Source of the DNA: Comamonadaceae bacterium OS-1
GTDB lineage: Bacteria; Pseudomonadota; Gammaproteobacteria; Burkholderiales; Burkholderiaceae_C
NCBI GenBank assembly: GCA_027923965.1
Contig: AP026969.1
Coordinates: 1,178,001 to 1,242,000 of the forward strand
Direction of reading: 5' to 3'
DNA: 64,000 bases
The position numbers were made by a program, and so were the translations under genes. The stretch's first letter is position 1. The number at the start of each line of letters is the position of its first letter. Positions 51,582-59,932 of this stretch are shown here, in pieces. Below the pieces are notes generated by a model. The model saw only the letters and a program-made list of their open reading frames with translations, was not told the origin of the DNA and ran no database searches.

Positions 51582-53174
51582 TCACTCCATGCCCACACCG
51601 GCAAAATCAAACACCGCAAACGGGCTGATCTTCAGGCCGTCCACCTCCTTGGCCATGGGCAGGCTGATGGTGGAGTGGGCGATGGTGGACCAGGGCAGGT
51701 CACGCTTGAAGACTTCTTGCGCCTTCATGTACAGCGTGGTGCGCTCTTGGGGGTCCAGGCTGTTGCGGGCCTTTAGCACCAAAGCGTCAAATTCCTCGCT
51801 GCAGTAACGCGCGAAGTTGGAGCTGCCGACGGCTTCGCAGGTCAGCAACACGCCCAGAAAGTTGTCGGGGCTGGCGTAGGCACCGCTCCAGCCGATCAGG
51901 CCCGCGTCAAACTCACCGGCCTTCATGCGCTTCAAGTACTCGCCCCATTCGTAGCTGACGATCCTGGCTTTGACACCGATCTTGGCCCAGTCGGCCTGGA
52001 TCATTTCGGCCATCAGCTTGGCGTTGGGGTTGTAGGGGCGCTGCACGGGCATGCTCCACAGCGTGATCTCAAAGCCGTCGGGGTAACCGGCCTTTTTCAG
52101 CAGCGCCTTGGCTTTTTCGATGTCCATGGGCGGGTTCTTCAGCGCCGGGTTATACGACCACAGCGACGAGGGGAAGGGGTTGCTGGCTTCCTGGCCCTGG
52201 CCCTGGTAGACCGCGTCGATGATGGCCTTGCGGTCGATCGCCATGTCGAGTGCCTGGCGCACTGCGAGCTTGGCCGTAGTGGGCTTTTCGGTGTTGTACG
52301 CCAGATAGCCGATGTTGGAGCCGGGGGCGGTGATGACATTGAGTGTGGGGTCGGCCTTCAGGCTGGCCAGGTCTTGGGGCTTGGGGTAGGACATGGCCTG
52401 GCATTCACCGGCCTTGATCTTTTGCGCACGCACGGCACCGTCGGTGGTGATGGCAAAAATCAGGTTGTCCAGCTTCACGTCCTTGGGGTTCCAGTACTGC
52501 GGGTTGCCCGCATAGCGGATTTGCGCGTCTTTCTGGTAGCGCTTGAGGATGTACGGGCCGGTGCCCACGGGCTGCTGGTTGATCAGCGCGGGCGTGCCTG
52601 CGGCCAGCAGCTTGTCGGCATGCTCGGCAGACAGGATAGAGAACACCGGCAGGGCAATCTTGGCCAGCAGGTCGGGGTCTGGCTTTTTCAATACAAAGAC
52701 GACGGTGTTTTCGTCGGTTTTGCGCACCGCGGCCACGTTACTGTCCAGGCCGGTGTCGCTGGCAAAGGGATATCGGGTGGGGTAGGCCCTGGCGAATGCG
52801 TTGCCCTTGTCGAACATGCGCATGAAGGTGAACACCACGTCGTCGGCATTGAAGTTGCGGCTGGGGGTGAAGAATTCGGTGGTGTGGAACTGCACCCCCT
52901 TGCGCAGGTGGAAGGTGGTGGTCAGCCCGTCGGGCGCGGTGTCAACCGACTCGGCCAGGGCGGGGACCAGCTTGCTGGTGCCGCGCTCAAATTCCACCAG
53001 GCGGTTAAACAAGGCCATGCCTGCGGCATCAAAGGTCTGGCCAGAGCTGTATTGCGCAGTGTCAAAACCTTCGGGGCTGGCTTCGGAGCAGTAGACCAAA
53101 GTGCCCGCGGCGTGGGAAGCCACGGCGGCGACGGTCAGGCCCAGGGCCAGAACCAGTGTGCTTAGATTTTTCAT
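51582..53174 (-). CDS. dppA: Dipeptide-binding periplasmic protein DppA, copy 2 (tandem paralogue)
   Basis: Also 530 residues, collinear with copy 1 without an indel and differing by scattered substitutions (for example FARAYPTRYPFASD versus FAKAYPAQYPYAGD; SNFARYCSEEFDALV versus SNYSRYCSKEFDGLV). Start ATG 53174; the longer upstream opening is not used. Signal peptide MKNLSTLVLALGLTVAAVAS. Differences lie in parts that could alter peptide preference. The first ~100 bp of its leader also matches that of copy 1, so it probably has an equivalent promoter. Confidence 0.94.
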   Translation of the reverse strand: MKNLSTLVLALGLTVAAVASHAAGTLVYCSEASPEGFDTAQYSSGQTFDAAGMALFNRLVEFERGTSKLVPALAESVDTAPDGLTTTFHLRKGVQFHTTEFFTPSRNFNADDVVFTFMRMFDKGNAFARAYPTRYPFASDTGLDSNVAAVRKTDENTVVFVLKKPDPDLLAKIALPVFSILSAEHADKLLAAGTPALINQQPVGTGPYILKRYQKDAQIRYAGNPQYWNPKDVKLDNLIFAITTDGAVRAQKIKAGECQAMSYPKPQDLASLKADPTLNVITAPGSNIGYLAYNTEKPTTAKLAVRQALDMAIDRKAIIDAVYQGQGQEASNPFPSSLWSYNPALKNPPMDIEKAKALLKKAGYPDGFEITLWSMPVQRPYNPNAKLMAEMIQADWAKIGVKARIVSYEWGEYLKRMKAGEFDAGLIGWSGAYASPDNFLGVLLTCEAVGSSNFARYCSEEFDALVLKARNSLDPQERTTLYMKAQEVFKRDLPWSTIAHSTISLPMAKEVDGLKISPFAVFDFAGVGME

Positions 53175-53396
53175 GGCGCTCACATTGATCAAAACGCAAA
53201 GCCAGGGGTTCGCTCCGATGCTGCTTGCATCCTGCGGCACGGTGGGTGGAGACACCCCAGCATCGCCTGCACAGGGGGACATTTTTGCCGATTTAGTTGT
53301 ATAAATTTGTAAGAATTATGAATTTTGCATACAGTTGATTTTTTAAAAATTATCATCTGTGGCATCGCGTCCCACTGCAGGAAACTGAACCTCCCG

Positions 53397-55376
53397 ATGC
53401 TTGATGTATGGCTGCCCTTGACGCAGGAACAGTTTCGCAATTACCCCGTGCTGATGCTGCAGGCAGCGGCCCTGGTGGGTATTTTGAGTACCGTGCTGAG
53501 CCTGCGCCGCAAGACCACGCCCTTGCTGGGCTCGGAGGGGCTGGCCTATGGCTGGGTGCTGGGCATTTCCGGTTTTCTGCTGCTGGGGCTGGCGTTTGAG
53601 TTTCTGGCCCAGCCGTCCAAGCCCTATCTGAATACCGACGTGCTCTTCCTGGGCGGGCTGTTTGGCGGCTGGCTGGGAGGGGCCATCTGCTGGGCGTGCA
53701 TGGTCAGTGCCCGGCTGCTGTTCGGGGGGCTGCACAACGGGGTTGCCGCCGCCGCAGACATGGCCATGTTGACCTTGGGCGGCATCCTGGTGCACCGGTG
53801 GGTGGTGCGCAAAAATCTGGTGGATCTTTCGGTGCGCGACATCTGGCGGGTTTGGCTGGCGAAGATGGTTTTCAGCCTGGGATCGATGGCGGCCCTGGGT
53901 GCTGCAGGTCTGGTTTCCACCAGGGTCAGCCAGAACCTGCTGGTTCTGCGCCTGCTGGGGGCCGCGCTGTCCTGGGTGATTCTGGGGGGCCTGCTGGTGC
54001 TGCTGCGCCGCGAGGCGCGCGACCGCGATGCGGCAGACCGGGCCCTGGTCCAGGAGCGGACCGATCCGCTCACCGGCCTGCCCAACCGCCGGGCCTTGCG
54101 CGAGTACCTGGACAGCCTGGCCACCCGCCCGGAAGAGGTGCACAGCACGGTGCTGACCCTGGAGCTGTCGAACCTGGGCGAGATGGTGCGCCTGCACGGG
54201 CATGGCTGGTCAGACCCGTTCTGGCACCAGCTGGTACAGGCCGTGCGAGACCATGCGCTGACCTGCCCCCTGCAGCCTTACGCGCCGCAGTATTTCATGC
54301 TGTCCGACCTGACCCTGGCCATCGTGCTGCGCGGGGTCACGCTGGAGAAGCTGCAGCACACCGGCATGGCCGACCACTTCTACGCCGAGCTGTCCGACTA
54401 CCTGCTGCGTACCCGCGCAGGCGAGGCCGCACCCCGCCTGCGCATGGGCGTGGCTTTGGGCAATGACGGCACGCACAAATCTGCCGATGCCATTCTGCGC
54501 AACCTCAGCCTGGCGCTGCAAAGCGATACCCGGCCCCTGCGCTACTTTCACCGCTCGTTCGAAGAAAAAGCCCTGCTGGACGAGAAGCTGCGCGCGCTGT
54601 TGATCGACTGGATCAGTGCGGGCCGCGCACCGCTGGCCTACCAGCCCAAATGCGATTTGCGCAGCGGCGAAGTGCTGGGGGCCGAAGCCCTGCTGCGCGC
54701 CAAAGATGCCAGCGGCCACCCGATTCCGCCGCCCCTGGTGCTGGAGGTGGCGGCGCGCAACCAGCTGCTGATCGAGTTTGAGTGGTGCACCGTGGAAACC
54801 GTGGTGCACGCCATCGGCCTGGCGCTGCAGGCCCAGCGGCCCTTGCCCCTGGCCGTCAACGTGTCGGCGGCATCACTCACCGTGCCAGGCTTCGGCATGC
54901 GGGTGGTGGCGCTGCTGCGCATGGCGCGCATCCCCTGCGAGCTGCTGACGGTGGAGGTCACCGAGAACAGCCCCGTGCCCGATATCGACACCGTGGGCGA
55001 GAGCATGGCCGCCCTGGTCAGCGCCGGTGTGGGGCTGTCGCTGGACGACTTTGGCACCGGCTATTCCGGTCTGTCCATGCTGGCCAAGTTTGCCTTCACC
55101 GAGATCAAGATCGACCAAACCATGGTGGCCCGCCTGGAGCAGCCCCGCATGCAGGCCGCCGTGTCGCTGGCCCAGGAAAGCGCCTTGCGCTACCACGCCA
55201 GCCTGGTCGCCGAAGGCGTGGAAACCCCGCAGCAGATTGAGCGCCTGGTCGGCCTGGGGGTTCGCTGCGGCCAGGGCTACCACTTCGCCCGCGCCATGGA
55301 CCTGGACAGCCTGCTGGCCTGCGGTCGCCTGCCCCAGGCCGTGCCCGTGCTGGCGGAACCCGCCTCCCAGTGGTGA
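53397..55376 (+). CDS. Membrane EAL phosphodiesterase with degenerate GGDEF domain
   Basis: A 659-residue protein (ATG 53397; a TTG at 53325 is possible). Five or six N-terminal membrane helices (~15-215) in a 5TMR-LYT-like sensor (LFLGGLFGGWLGGAICWACM, AAADMAMLTLGGILVHRW). A GGDEF-like domain begins TDPLTGLPNRRAL, but the catalytic signature is lost (PQYFMLSDLTLAIVL at that place), so no cyclase activity. The EAL domain is complete: EAL at 430-432, NVSAASL, EVTENS, DDFGTGYSGL, KIDQTM and AEGVETPQQ. It should hydrolyse c-di-GMP in response to a membrane or extracellular cue. Single gene, followed by a repeat. Confidence 0.88.
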   Translation: MLDVWLPLTQEQFRNYPVLMLQAAALVGILSTVLSLRRKTTPLLGSEGLAYGWVLGISGFLLLGLAFEFLAQPSKPYLNTDVLFLGGLFGGWLGGAICWACMVSARLLFGGLHNGVAAAADMAMLTLGGILVHRWVVRKNLVDLSVRDIWRVWLAKMVFSLGSMAALGAAGLVSTRVSQNLLVLRLLGAALSWVILGGLLVLLRREARDRDAADRALVQERTDPLTGLPNRRALREYLDSLATRPEEVHSTVLTLELSNLGEMVRLHGHGWSDPFWHQLVQAVRDHALTCPLQPYAPQYFMLSDLTLAIVLRGVTLEKLQHTGMADHFYAELSDYLLRTRAGEAAPRLRMGVALGNDGTHKSADAILRNLSLALQSDTRPLRYFHRSFEEKALLDEKLRALLIDWISAGRAPLAYQPKCDLRSGEVLGAEALLRAKDASGHPIPPPLVLEVAARNQLLIEFEWCTVETVVHAIGLALQAQRPLPLAVNVSAASLTVPGFGMRVVALLRMARIPCELLTVEVTENSPVPDIDTVGESMAALVSAGVGLSLDDFGTGYSGLSMLAKFAFTEIKIDQTMVARLEQPRMQAAVSLAQESALRYHASLVAEGVETPQQIERLVGLGVRCGQGYHFARAMDLDSLLACGRLPQAVPVLAEPASQW

Positions 55377-55380
55377 GATG

Positions 55381-55447
55381 AATGCTATTGAATAAATAGC
55401 TGCTTGTGCTTACGGAATAAGCACGGAAGGCACTTTTTTCTTAAAAT
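55381..55447 (+). repeat. Dispersed double-hairpin repeat, copy 10 (best-formed)
   Basis: First stem GCTATT-gaata-AATAGC, second stem GTGCTTA-cggaa-TAAGCAC, both perfect with 5-nt loops, then GGAAGGCACTTTTTTC. It directly follows the EAL gene on the same strand, where it could act as its terminator. Confidence 0.92.
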
Positions 55448-55449
55448 TT

Positions 55450-55830
55450 TTAGTTGGCCGCAGGCAGGCCCGCCATGAGGTTGCGGTTTTCAAACGCCTT
55501 GCGGGCCATCGCCACCAACTGGTTTTCGGTCGGGTGGTCCACCACTTCATAACCCACAATCTGCGGGACGAGGAGGGGGCGGTGCTTTTCGGCGTAATGC
55601 CGAAAGTCGGCGGTGGCGGTGTGCGAGCCGGTCACCAGCACTTGCTGGATGCCGTCCAGCGCGTCGCAAACTTCGCCGAAGAATTCGTGCTCGGTGCGGA
55701 CCGCGCTGTTGTGCTGCCCGGTGGGGTGCTTGTGGGCCTGGATGCGTTGCGGCAGCACCTGGTCGGCATCGAATTGCACTACCAGGGCGGAATGGTGGTC
55801 GGTCAGTACGACGGCATGGAACAGCGGCAT
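55450..55830 (-). CDS. Small protein of the so-called translational machinery group (function unknown)
   Basis: A 126-residue protein starting MPLFHAVVLTDHHSALVVQF at ATG 55830, with AAGGAAA upstream. The segment HEFFGEVCDALDGIQQVLVTGSHTATADFRHYAEKHRP and C-terminal VGYEVVDHPTENQLVAMAR resemble proteins annotated in related bacteria as translational machinery protein, apparently from a distant eRF1-domain-3-like fold; no direct evidence of function is known to me. It follows a DksA-like gene after 1 bp, so the pair is one operon. Confidence 0.65.
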   Translation of the reverse strand: MPLFHAVVLTDHHSALVVQFDADQVLPQRIQAHKHPTGQHNSAVRTEHEFFGEVCDALDGIQQVLVTGSHTATADFRHYAEKHRPLLVPQIVGYEVVDHPTENQLVAMARKAFENRNLMAGLPAAN

Positions 55831-55831
55831 A

Positions 55832-56203
55832 TCAAAGTTTCCTTTCAAAAATAGAGGCACAGGCCACGCAACGCAGCGACTGGGGCTCCAGGCACAGGCG
55901 TTCAAAAGGGATGGGCTGCGCGCAGTCCACGCAGGTACCAAAGTGGATGTCTTGCAGGTGTTGCTCGGCCCGGGTGATGGCCGCCAGCTCCTGTACGTCC
56001 ATGTCGGTCAAGGCCATGTCCACCTCGCGTTCGCCCGCGTTCTGTGCAAAGTCGTCACTGCCCTGGGCCAGGGCTTCCTGGGCGTGGTCCACCCGGGACA
56101 GGCCGTGGTGGTGTTGCGCCAAATCGCTTTGCAGCGCGAGTCGGCGCGCCTGCAAGGCCATACCAATCGTGTGGCGCTGCTCGGGGCTGAGGGGGTTGTG
56201 CAT
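55832..56203 (-). CDS. TraR/DksA-family zinc-finger protein
   Basis: A 123-residue DksA-like protein; start ATG 56203 has AGGAGA 6 bases before it, better than an upstream in-frame ATG. A helical N-terminal hairpin (QRHTIGMALQARRLALQSDLA) with acidic residues (EREVDMALTDMDVQEL) is followed by a four-Cys zinc finger CVDC - CLEP - CVAC (TCVDCAQPIPFERLCLEPQS). DksA-type proteins bind in the RNA polymerase secondary channel with ppGpp; short paralogues like this often have stress-specific roles. Operon with the small protein downstream. Confidence 0.85.
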   Translation of the reverse strand: MHNPLSPEQRHTIGMALQARRLALQSDLAQHHHGLSRVDHAQEALAQGSDDFAQNAGEREVDMALTDMDVQELAAITRAEQHLQDIHFGTCVDCAQPIPFERLCLEPQSLRCVACASIFERKL

Positions 56204-56320
56204 AGTGTTCTCCTGTGGCTCCATCATGGGCGTGGCGCAGCCGCGGGGTACTGATGCAGATCAATGGCCGGCCAGTGACCGTCTGCCGAGAGTGCCGCAG
56301 CCTGGGCGGACAAAGCTTTT

Positions 56321-56385
56321 TATTGCTATATAAATAGTAGCTTCTTGCGCTTTAAGCATAAGCACGGGAGGCTGTTTTTGTCTGT
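56321..56385 (+). repeat. Dispersed double-hairpin repeat, copy 11
   Basis: ATTGCTATATAAATAGTAGC, then TTCTTGCGCTTTAAGCATAA, then GCACGGGAGGCTGTTTTTG. Located in the divergent gap between the DksA-like gene and the aldo/keto reductase gene. Confidence 0.85.
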
Positions 56386-56457
56386 ATTGTTGAGGCGATG
56401 CACTAAATCACCAGCGGTGCGATACTGGCCAACCCCCATTACAAAGAGACACCCCCC

Positions 56458-57441
56458 ATGCAATACCGCCCCCTTGGCCGCACCGGCTGGAACATCTCAA
56501 CCGTCAGCTTCGGCGCCTGGGCCATTGGTGGCACCTGGGGCGAGGTCAGCGACGCCGAATCCATGGGTGCGCTGCACCGCGCGCTCGACCTGGGCGTGAA
56601 CTTCTTTGACAGCGCCGACGTGTATGGCGATGGCCGCAGCGAGCGCCTGCTGGCCCAGCTCAAGCGCGAACGCAGCGAGCCCTTTTTTATTGCCACCAAG
56701 GCCGGCCGCCGCCTGAACCCGCACGTGGCGGGCGGCTACAACCGCGAGAACCTCACCGCCTTTGTGGAACGCAGCCTGGTGAACCTGAACACCGACGCGC
56801 TGGATCTGCTGCAACTGCACTGCCCGCCCACCGACGTCTACTACATGCCCGAAGTGTTTGGCGTGCTGGACGACCTGCAAAAGGCCGGCAAGCTGCGCCA
56901 TTACGGCGTGAGCGTGGAGAAGGTGGAAGAGGCGCTGAAAGCCATCGCCTTCCCCGGTGTGCAGACGGTGCAGATCATCTACAACCTGTTCCGCCAGCGC
57001 CCGGCCGATTTGCTGTTTGAAGAGACCCAGAAGCGCGGCGTGGGCATTCTGGCGCGGCTGCCGCTGTCCAGCGGCCTGCTCAGCGGCAAGATGACCGCCG
57101 ACAGCCATTTCGAAGCCGACGACCACCGCCTGTTCAACCGCGACGGCGCGGCCTTCGACAAGGGCGAAACCTTCTCCGGCCTGGACTACGCCGTGGGCCT
57201 GCAGGCCGTGGAAGCCATGCGCCCCCTGGTGCCCGAGGGCATGAGCATGGCGCAGATGGCGCTGCGCTGGATCCAGATGCACCCGGCCGTCACCTGCAGC
57301 ATCCCCGGCGGCAAGCGTGCCACCCAGGTGGCCGACAACGTGGCCGCCGCCGACCTGCCCGCCCTGAGCGACAGCACCATGCAGGCCCTGGCCGCGGTGT
57401 ACGAGCGCTTCGCCAAGCCGCTGGTGCACCAGCGCTGGTAA
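56458..57441 (+). CDS. Aldo/keto reductase
   Basis: A 327-residue NADPH-dependent TIM-barrel reductase. Catalytic tetrad visible: Asp and Tyr in NFFDSADVYGDGRSERLL, Lys in FFIATKAGRR, His in DLLQLHCPPTD. The C-terminal cofactor part SIPGGKRATQVADNVAA fits the AKR family. Start ATG 56458. It lies 11 bp before a hydroxyacid dehydrogenase-type gene, so the two are probably cotranscribed and may act on related aldehyde or hydroxyacid substrates, unknown here. Confidence 0.9.
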   Translation: MQYRPLGRTGWNISTVSFGAWAIGGTWGEVSDAESMGALHRALDLGVNFFDSADVYGDGRSERLLAQLKRERSEPFFIATKAGRRLNPHVAGGYNRENLTAFVERSLVNLNTDALDLLQLHCPPTDVYYMPEVFGVLDDLQKAGKLRHYGVSVEKVEEALKAIAFPGVQTVQIIYNLFRQRPADLLFEETQKRGVGILARLPLSSGLLSGKMTADSHFEADDHRLFNRDGAAFDKGETFSGLDYAVGLQAVEAMRPLVPEGMSMAQMALRWIQMHPAVTCSIPGGKRATQVADNVAAADLPALSDSTMQALAAVYERFAKPLVHQRW

Positions 57442-57452
57442 GGACGGGCCCC

Positions 57453-58394
57453 ATGACCACCGAAAGCACCACAGAAACTATCGGCTTCATCGGCCTGGGC
57501 CTGATGGGCCACGGCATGGCCAAGAACATCGTGGACAAGGGCTACCCGCTCACGGTCTACGCCCGCAGCGATTCCGAGGCGGTGAGCGACCTGCTGCAGC
57601 GCGGTGCCACCCGGGCCGACACGCCCCAGGCCCTGGCCGCGCAGGCCAGCGTGGTGTTTTTGTGCGTCACCGGCTCCAAGGACGTGGAGGCACTGGTCCG
57701 CGGCCCCCACGGCCTGGCCAGCGGCCTGCGGCCCGGCGCGGTGCTGGTCGATTGCTCCACCGCCGACCCCACCTCTACCGTGGCCCTGGCGGCAGAGCTG
57801 GCCGCCATCGGCGTGACCCTGGTGGACGCGCCGCTGAGCCGCACGCCCAAGGAAGCCTGGGCGGGCACGCTGGACACCATGGTGGGCGCCGACCAGGCCA
57901 CCTTCGACCGCATCCAGCCCATCCTGGCCACCTGGGCGGGCAAGGTGGTGCACATCGGCGGCCCGGGCGACGGCCACCGCATGAAGCTGGTGAACAATTT
58001 CATCTCGCTGGGCTACGCGGCGCTGTACGCCGAAGCCCTGGCCGTCGCGCAGGCGGTGGGCATCACGCCGCAGCGCGTGGACGCAGTGATCCGCGGTGGC
58101 CGCATGGACTGCGGCTTCTACCAGACCTTCATGGGCTACACGCTGGACGGCAACAAGGACGCGCACAAGTTCACCCTGCAAAACGCCTTCAAGGACCTGC
58201 GCTACCTGGAGTCCATGGCCGACGCTGCGGGCGTGGCCAATCCGCTGGGCAATGCGGTGAAGAATTCGTTCGCTCTGGCCGTGGGCGGTGGTGCGGGCCA
58301 GAAGTACGTACCGATGCTGCCCGAGATCATCGGCCAGCTCAGCGGTGTGGATCTGGCTCCGAAAGTCGGCCCAGCGGCGGCGGATAAGGCCTGA
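57453..58394 (+). CDS. 3-hydroxyisobutyrate dehydrogenase-family NAD(P)-dependent oxidoreductase
   Basis: A 313-residue beta-hydroxyacid dehydrogenase: N-terminal IGFIGLGLMGHGMAKNIVDKG dinucleotide fold, substrate-recognition VDAPLSRTPKEAWAGTLDTMVG, and catalytic Lys in GHRMKLVNNFISLGYAA. The usual GG(V/A)xGAxxGxL substrate loop is changed to SRTPKEAWAGTL, so the substrate may differ from the classic members (hydroxyisobutyrate, tartronate semialdehyde). Second gene of the operon with the aldo/keto reductase; followed within 3 bp by a dispersed repeat. Confidence 0.87.
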   Translation: MTTESTTETIGFIGLGLMGHGMAKNIVDKGYPLTVYARSDSEAVSDLLQRGATRADTPQALAAQASVVFLCVTGSKDVEALVRGPHGLASGLRPGAVLVDCSTADPTSTVALAAELAAIGVTLVDAPLSRTPKEAWAGTLDTMVGADQATFDRIQPILATWAGKVVHIGGPGDGHRMKLVNNFISLGYAALYAEALAVAQAVGITPQRVDAVIRGGRMDCGFYQTFMGYTLDGNKDAHKFTLQNAFKDLRYLESMADAAGVANPLGNAVKNSFALAVGGGAGQKYVPMLPEIIGQLSGVDLAPKVGPAAADKA

Positions 58395-58397
58395 AGC

Positions 58398-58465
58398 ATT
58401 TGCTATTGAATAAATAGCTTCTCGTGCTGATTGAATAAGCGCTGGCGGCCATTTTTCTATAAATA
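58398..58465 (+). repeat. Dispersed double-hairpin repeat, copy 12
   Basis: TTTGCTATTGAATAAATAGC, then TTCTCGTGCTGATTGAATAA, then GCGCTGGCGGCCATTTTTC. It bridges two convergent genes and overlaps the last codons and TAG stop (58457-58459) of the UdgX-like gene on the other strand. Confidence 0.88.
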
Positions 58466-59932
58466 TTGCGGGTCTGCCGCCCTGCGCAGATCGTCCAGCC
58501 AGGCGGCAAACGCGGCGTCGAAGTCGCGGCTGTCCATGCGCAGCAAGGCGGCGGGGTGCAGGGTGACCAGCACGCGCAGGCCGTCGGCGCGCTGCAGCCA
58601 TTGGCCGCGCTCGCTGGCCACGGCCACCGGTCGGCCCAGCAGGGCGCGGGCGGCGGTGCTGCCCAGCGCCACGGCGGCCCCAGGGCGCACCAAGGCAATC
58701 TCGTGCTCCAGCCAGTCCAGGCAGGCGGCGGCCTCTTGCTGCGCGGCGGTTTTGTGGATGCGCCGTTGGCCACGCGGCTCGAACTTGAAATGCTTTACCG
58801 CGTTGGTCAGGTACAGCGCCGCCCGCGGCAGGCCCAGTTGCGCCAGCGCCCGGTCCAGCAGCTGGCCCGCGGGGCCGACGAAGGGGCGGCCACGCAGGTC
58901 TTCCTGGTCGCCGGGCTGCTCGCCCACCAGCATCAGGGGCGCGTTGACCGGGCCTTCGCCATGCACCGCTTGCGTCGCGAACTGGCCGATGGGGCAGGCA
59001 CGGCAGCGTTCGGTGGCCTGGCGCAACGCGGCCAGCGTGCCGGGGGCTTCCACTACCTCAGGACGCTGGTCCAGCCGCAGGGCGATGGACGCAGCGGGTC
59101 GGCGGTGGGCGGGTTCGGTGGCCGCCTGTTCCAGCATCTGGCCGCTGCGCTGGGCCGACAGGGCCGTGAGCGGCTGGATCAGCACCGCCTCGGGCAGGTT
59201 CTTCCAGTAGCGGCGCGGCATTTCCTTGTGCATCATGGCCAGCTTGAGCCGGGCGGGGTTGAAGATGTTGGCGTAGTAGGTGAGCCACAGCCGCTCGTTG
59301 GCATCGGCCGGGGGCGCATCGGATTTCTGCGCGCCGGGGCCGAAGGCCAACTGCTGGCCGTTCCAGCGGGCACTGCGCTCGGGTGTGAGGATGGCCCAGG
59401 GCATTTGCGCAAAGCGCCGGGCGAAGAAGGGCGCGGTGGCCTCGACGATGTGGTGGCCGGGCTCGAACCAGGCCACGTGGGTGATGCCCCAGCCGTCGTC
59501 GGTGGGCGCGGCCAGGGGCCGAAAACGCACAAACGCGGTCATCTTGTGCATGTCGCGCCGCACCACGCGGGCCATTTGCTCGGCCTGCATCCTGTCGGGG
59601 TCCAGCAGGTCGTGTCGCAAGCCGGGCTCGCGCAGCAGCCGCCAGGCCAGCCGGTACAGCAGGCCAAAGCGGGCCGGGTCGGCATGCAGCGCGGTGCGGT
59701 TGCAGAGTGACACGAAGAACGCGGGCAACTTCAGCACCGCGCCGAGCTCAGTTGGGGCCTCGGGTGCGGGTGCTTCTGTCGCAAACAAGTCCCCCTCGGC
59801 CGCGCCCGCCACATGCCAGCCGATGCGGCCCGGCGCAATGCCTTGGGCCAGCAAGCGCCGCGCCGCAGCCCGAAAGCCCGGCACGTCGTCTTCCCCTGCC
59901 AGATGCACCACTTGCGGGGCTATGTCAGCCAT
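58457..59932 (-). CDS. UdgX-family uracil-DNA glycosylase fused to a DUF4130 domain
   Basis: A 491-residue DNA-repair fusion starting at ATG 59932. Residues ~1-270 correspond to the DUF4130 DNA-metabolism domain (MHKMTAFVRFRPL, AWFEPGHHIVEATAPFFARRF). Residues ~295-490 are a family 4-like uracil-DNA glycosylase: CRACPIGQFATQAVHGEG, LMLVGEQPGDQEDLRGRPFVG, TNAVKHFKFEPRGQRRIHKT, LVTLHPAALLRM. The RRIHK loop with its His is the UdgX hallmark; that His forms a covalent adduct with the abasic site in characterised UdgX. Overlaps its radical-SAM partner by 8 bp. The stop codon is provided by a dispersed repeat. Confidence 0.9.
   Translation of the reverse strand: MADIAPQVVHLAGEDDVPGFRAAARRLLAQGIAPGRIGWHVAGAAEGDLFATEAPAPEAPTELGAVLKLPAFFVSLCNRTALHADPARFGLLYRLAWRLLREPGLRHDLLDPDRMQAEQMARVVRRDMHKMTAFVRFRPLAAPTDDGWGITHVAWFEPGHHIVEATAPFFARRFAQMPWAILTPERSARWNGQQLAFGPGAQKSDAPPADANERLWLTYYANIFNPARLKLAMMHKEMPRRYWKNLPEAVLIQPLTALSAQRSGQMLEQAATEPAHRRPAASIALRLDQRPEVVEAPGTLAALRQATERCRACPIGQFATQAVHGEGPVNAPLMLVGEQPGDQEDLRGRPFVGPAGQLLDRALAQLGLPRAALYLTNAVKHFKFEPRGQRRIHKTAAQQEAAACLDWLEHEIALVRPGAAVALGSTAARALLGRPVAVASERGQWLQRADGLRVLVTLHPAALLRMDSRDFDAAFAAWLDDLRRAADPQYL

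Larger units (their letters stand above)
49782..53290 (-). repeat. Tandem duplication of dppA plus leader, 1,800-bp period
   Basis: Both start codons (51374, 53174) and both stops (49782, 51582) are exactly 1,800 bp apart. Homology continues upstream of each ATG, for example GATCAAAACGCAAAG in both leaders and GCGGCACGG ~60 bp from each start. Where the unit ends in the 207-bp spacer is not resolved by eye. Confidence 0.85.
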
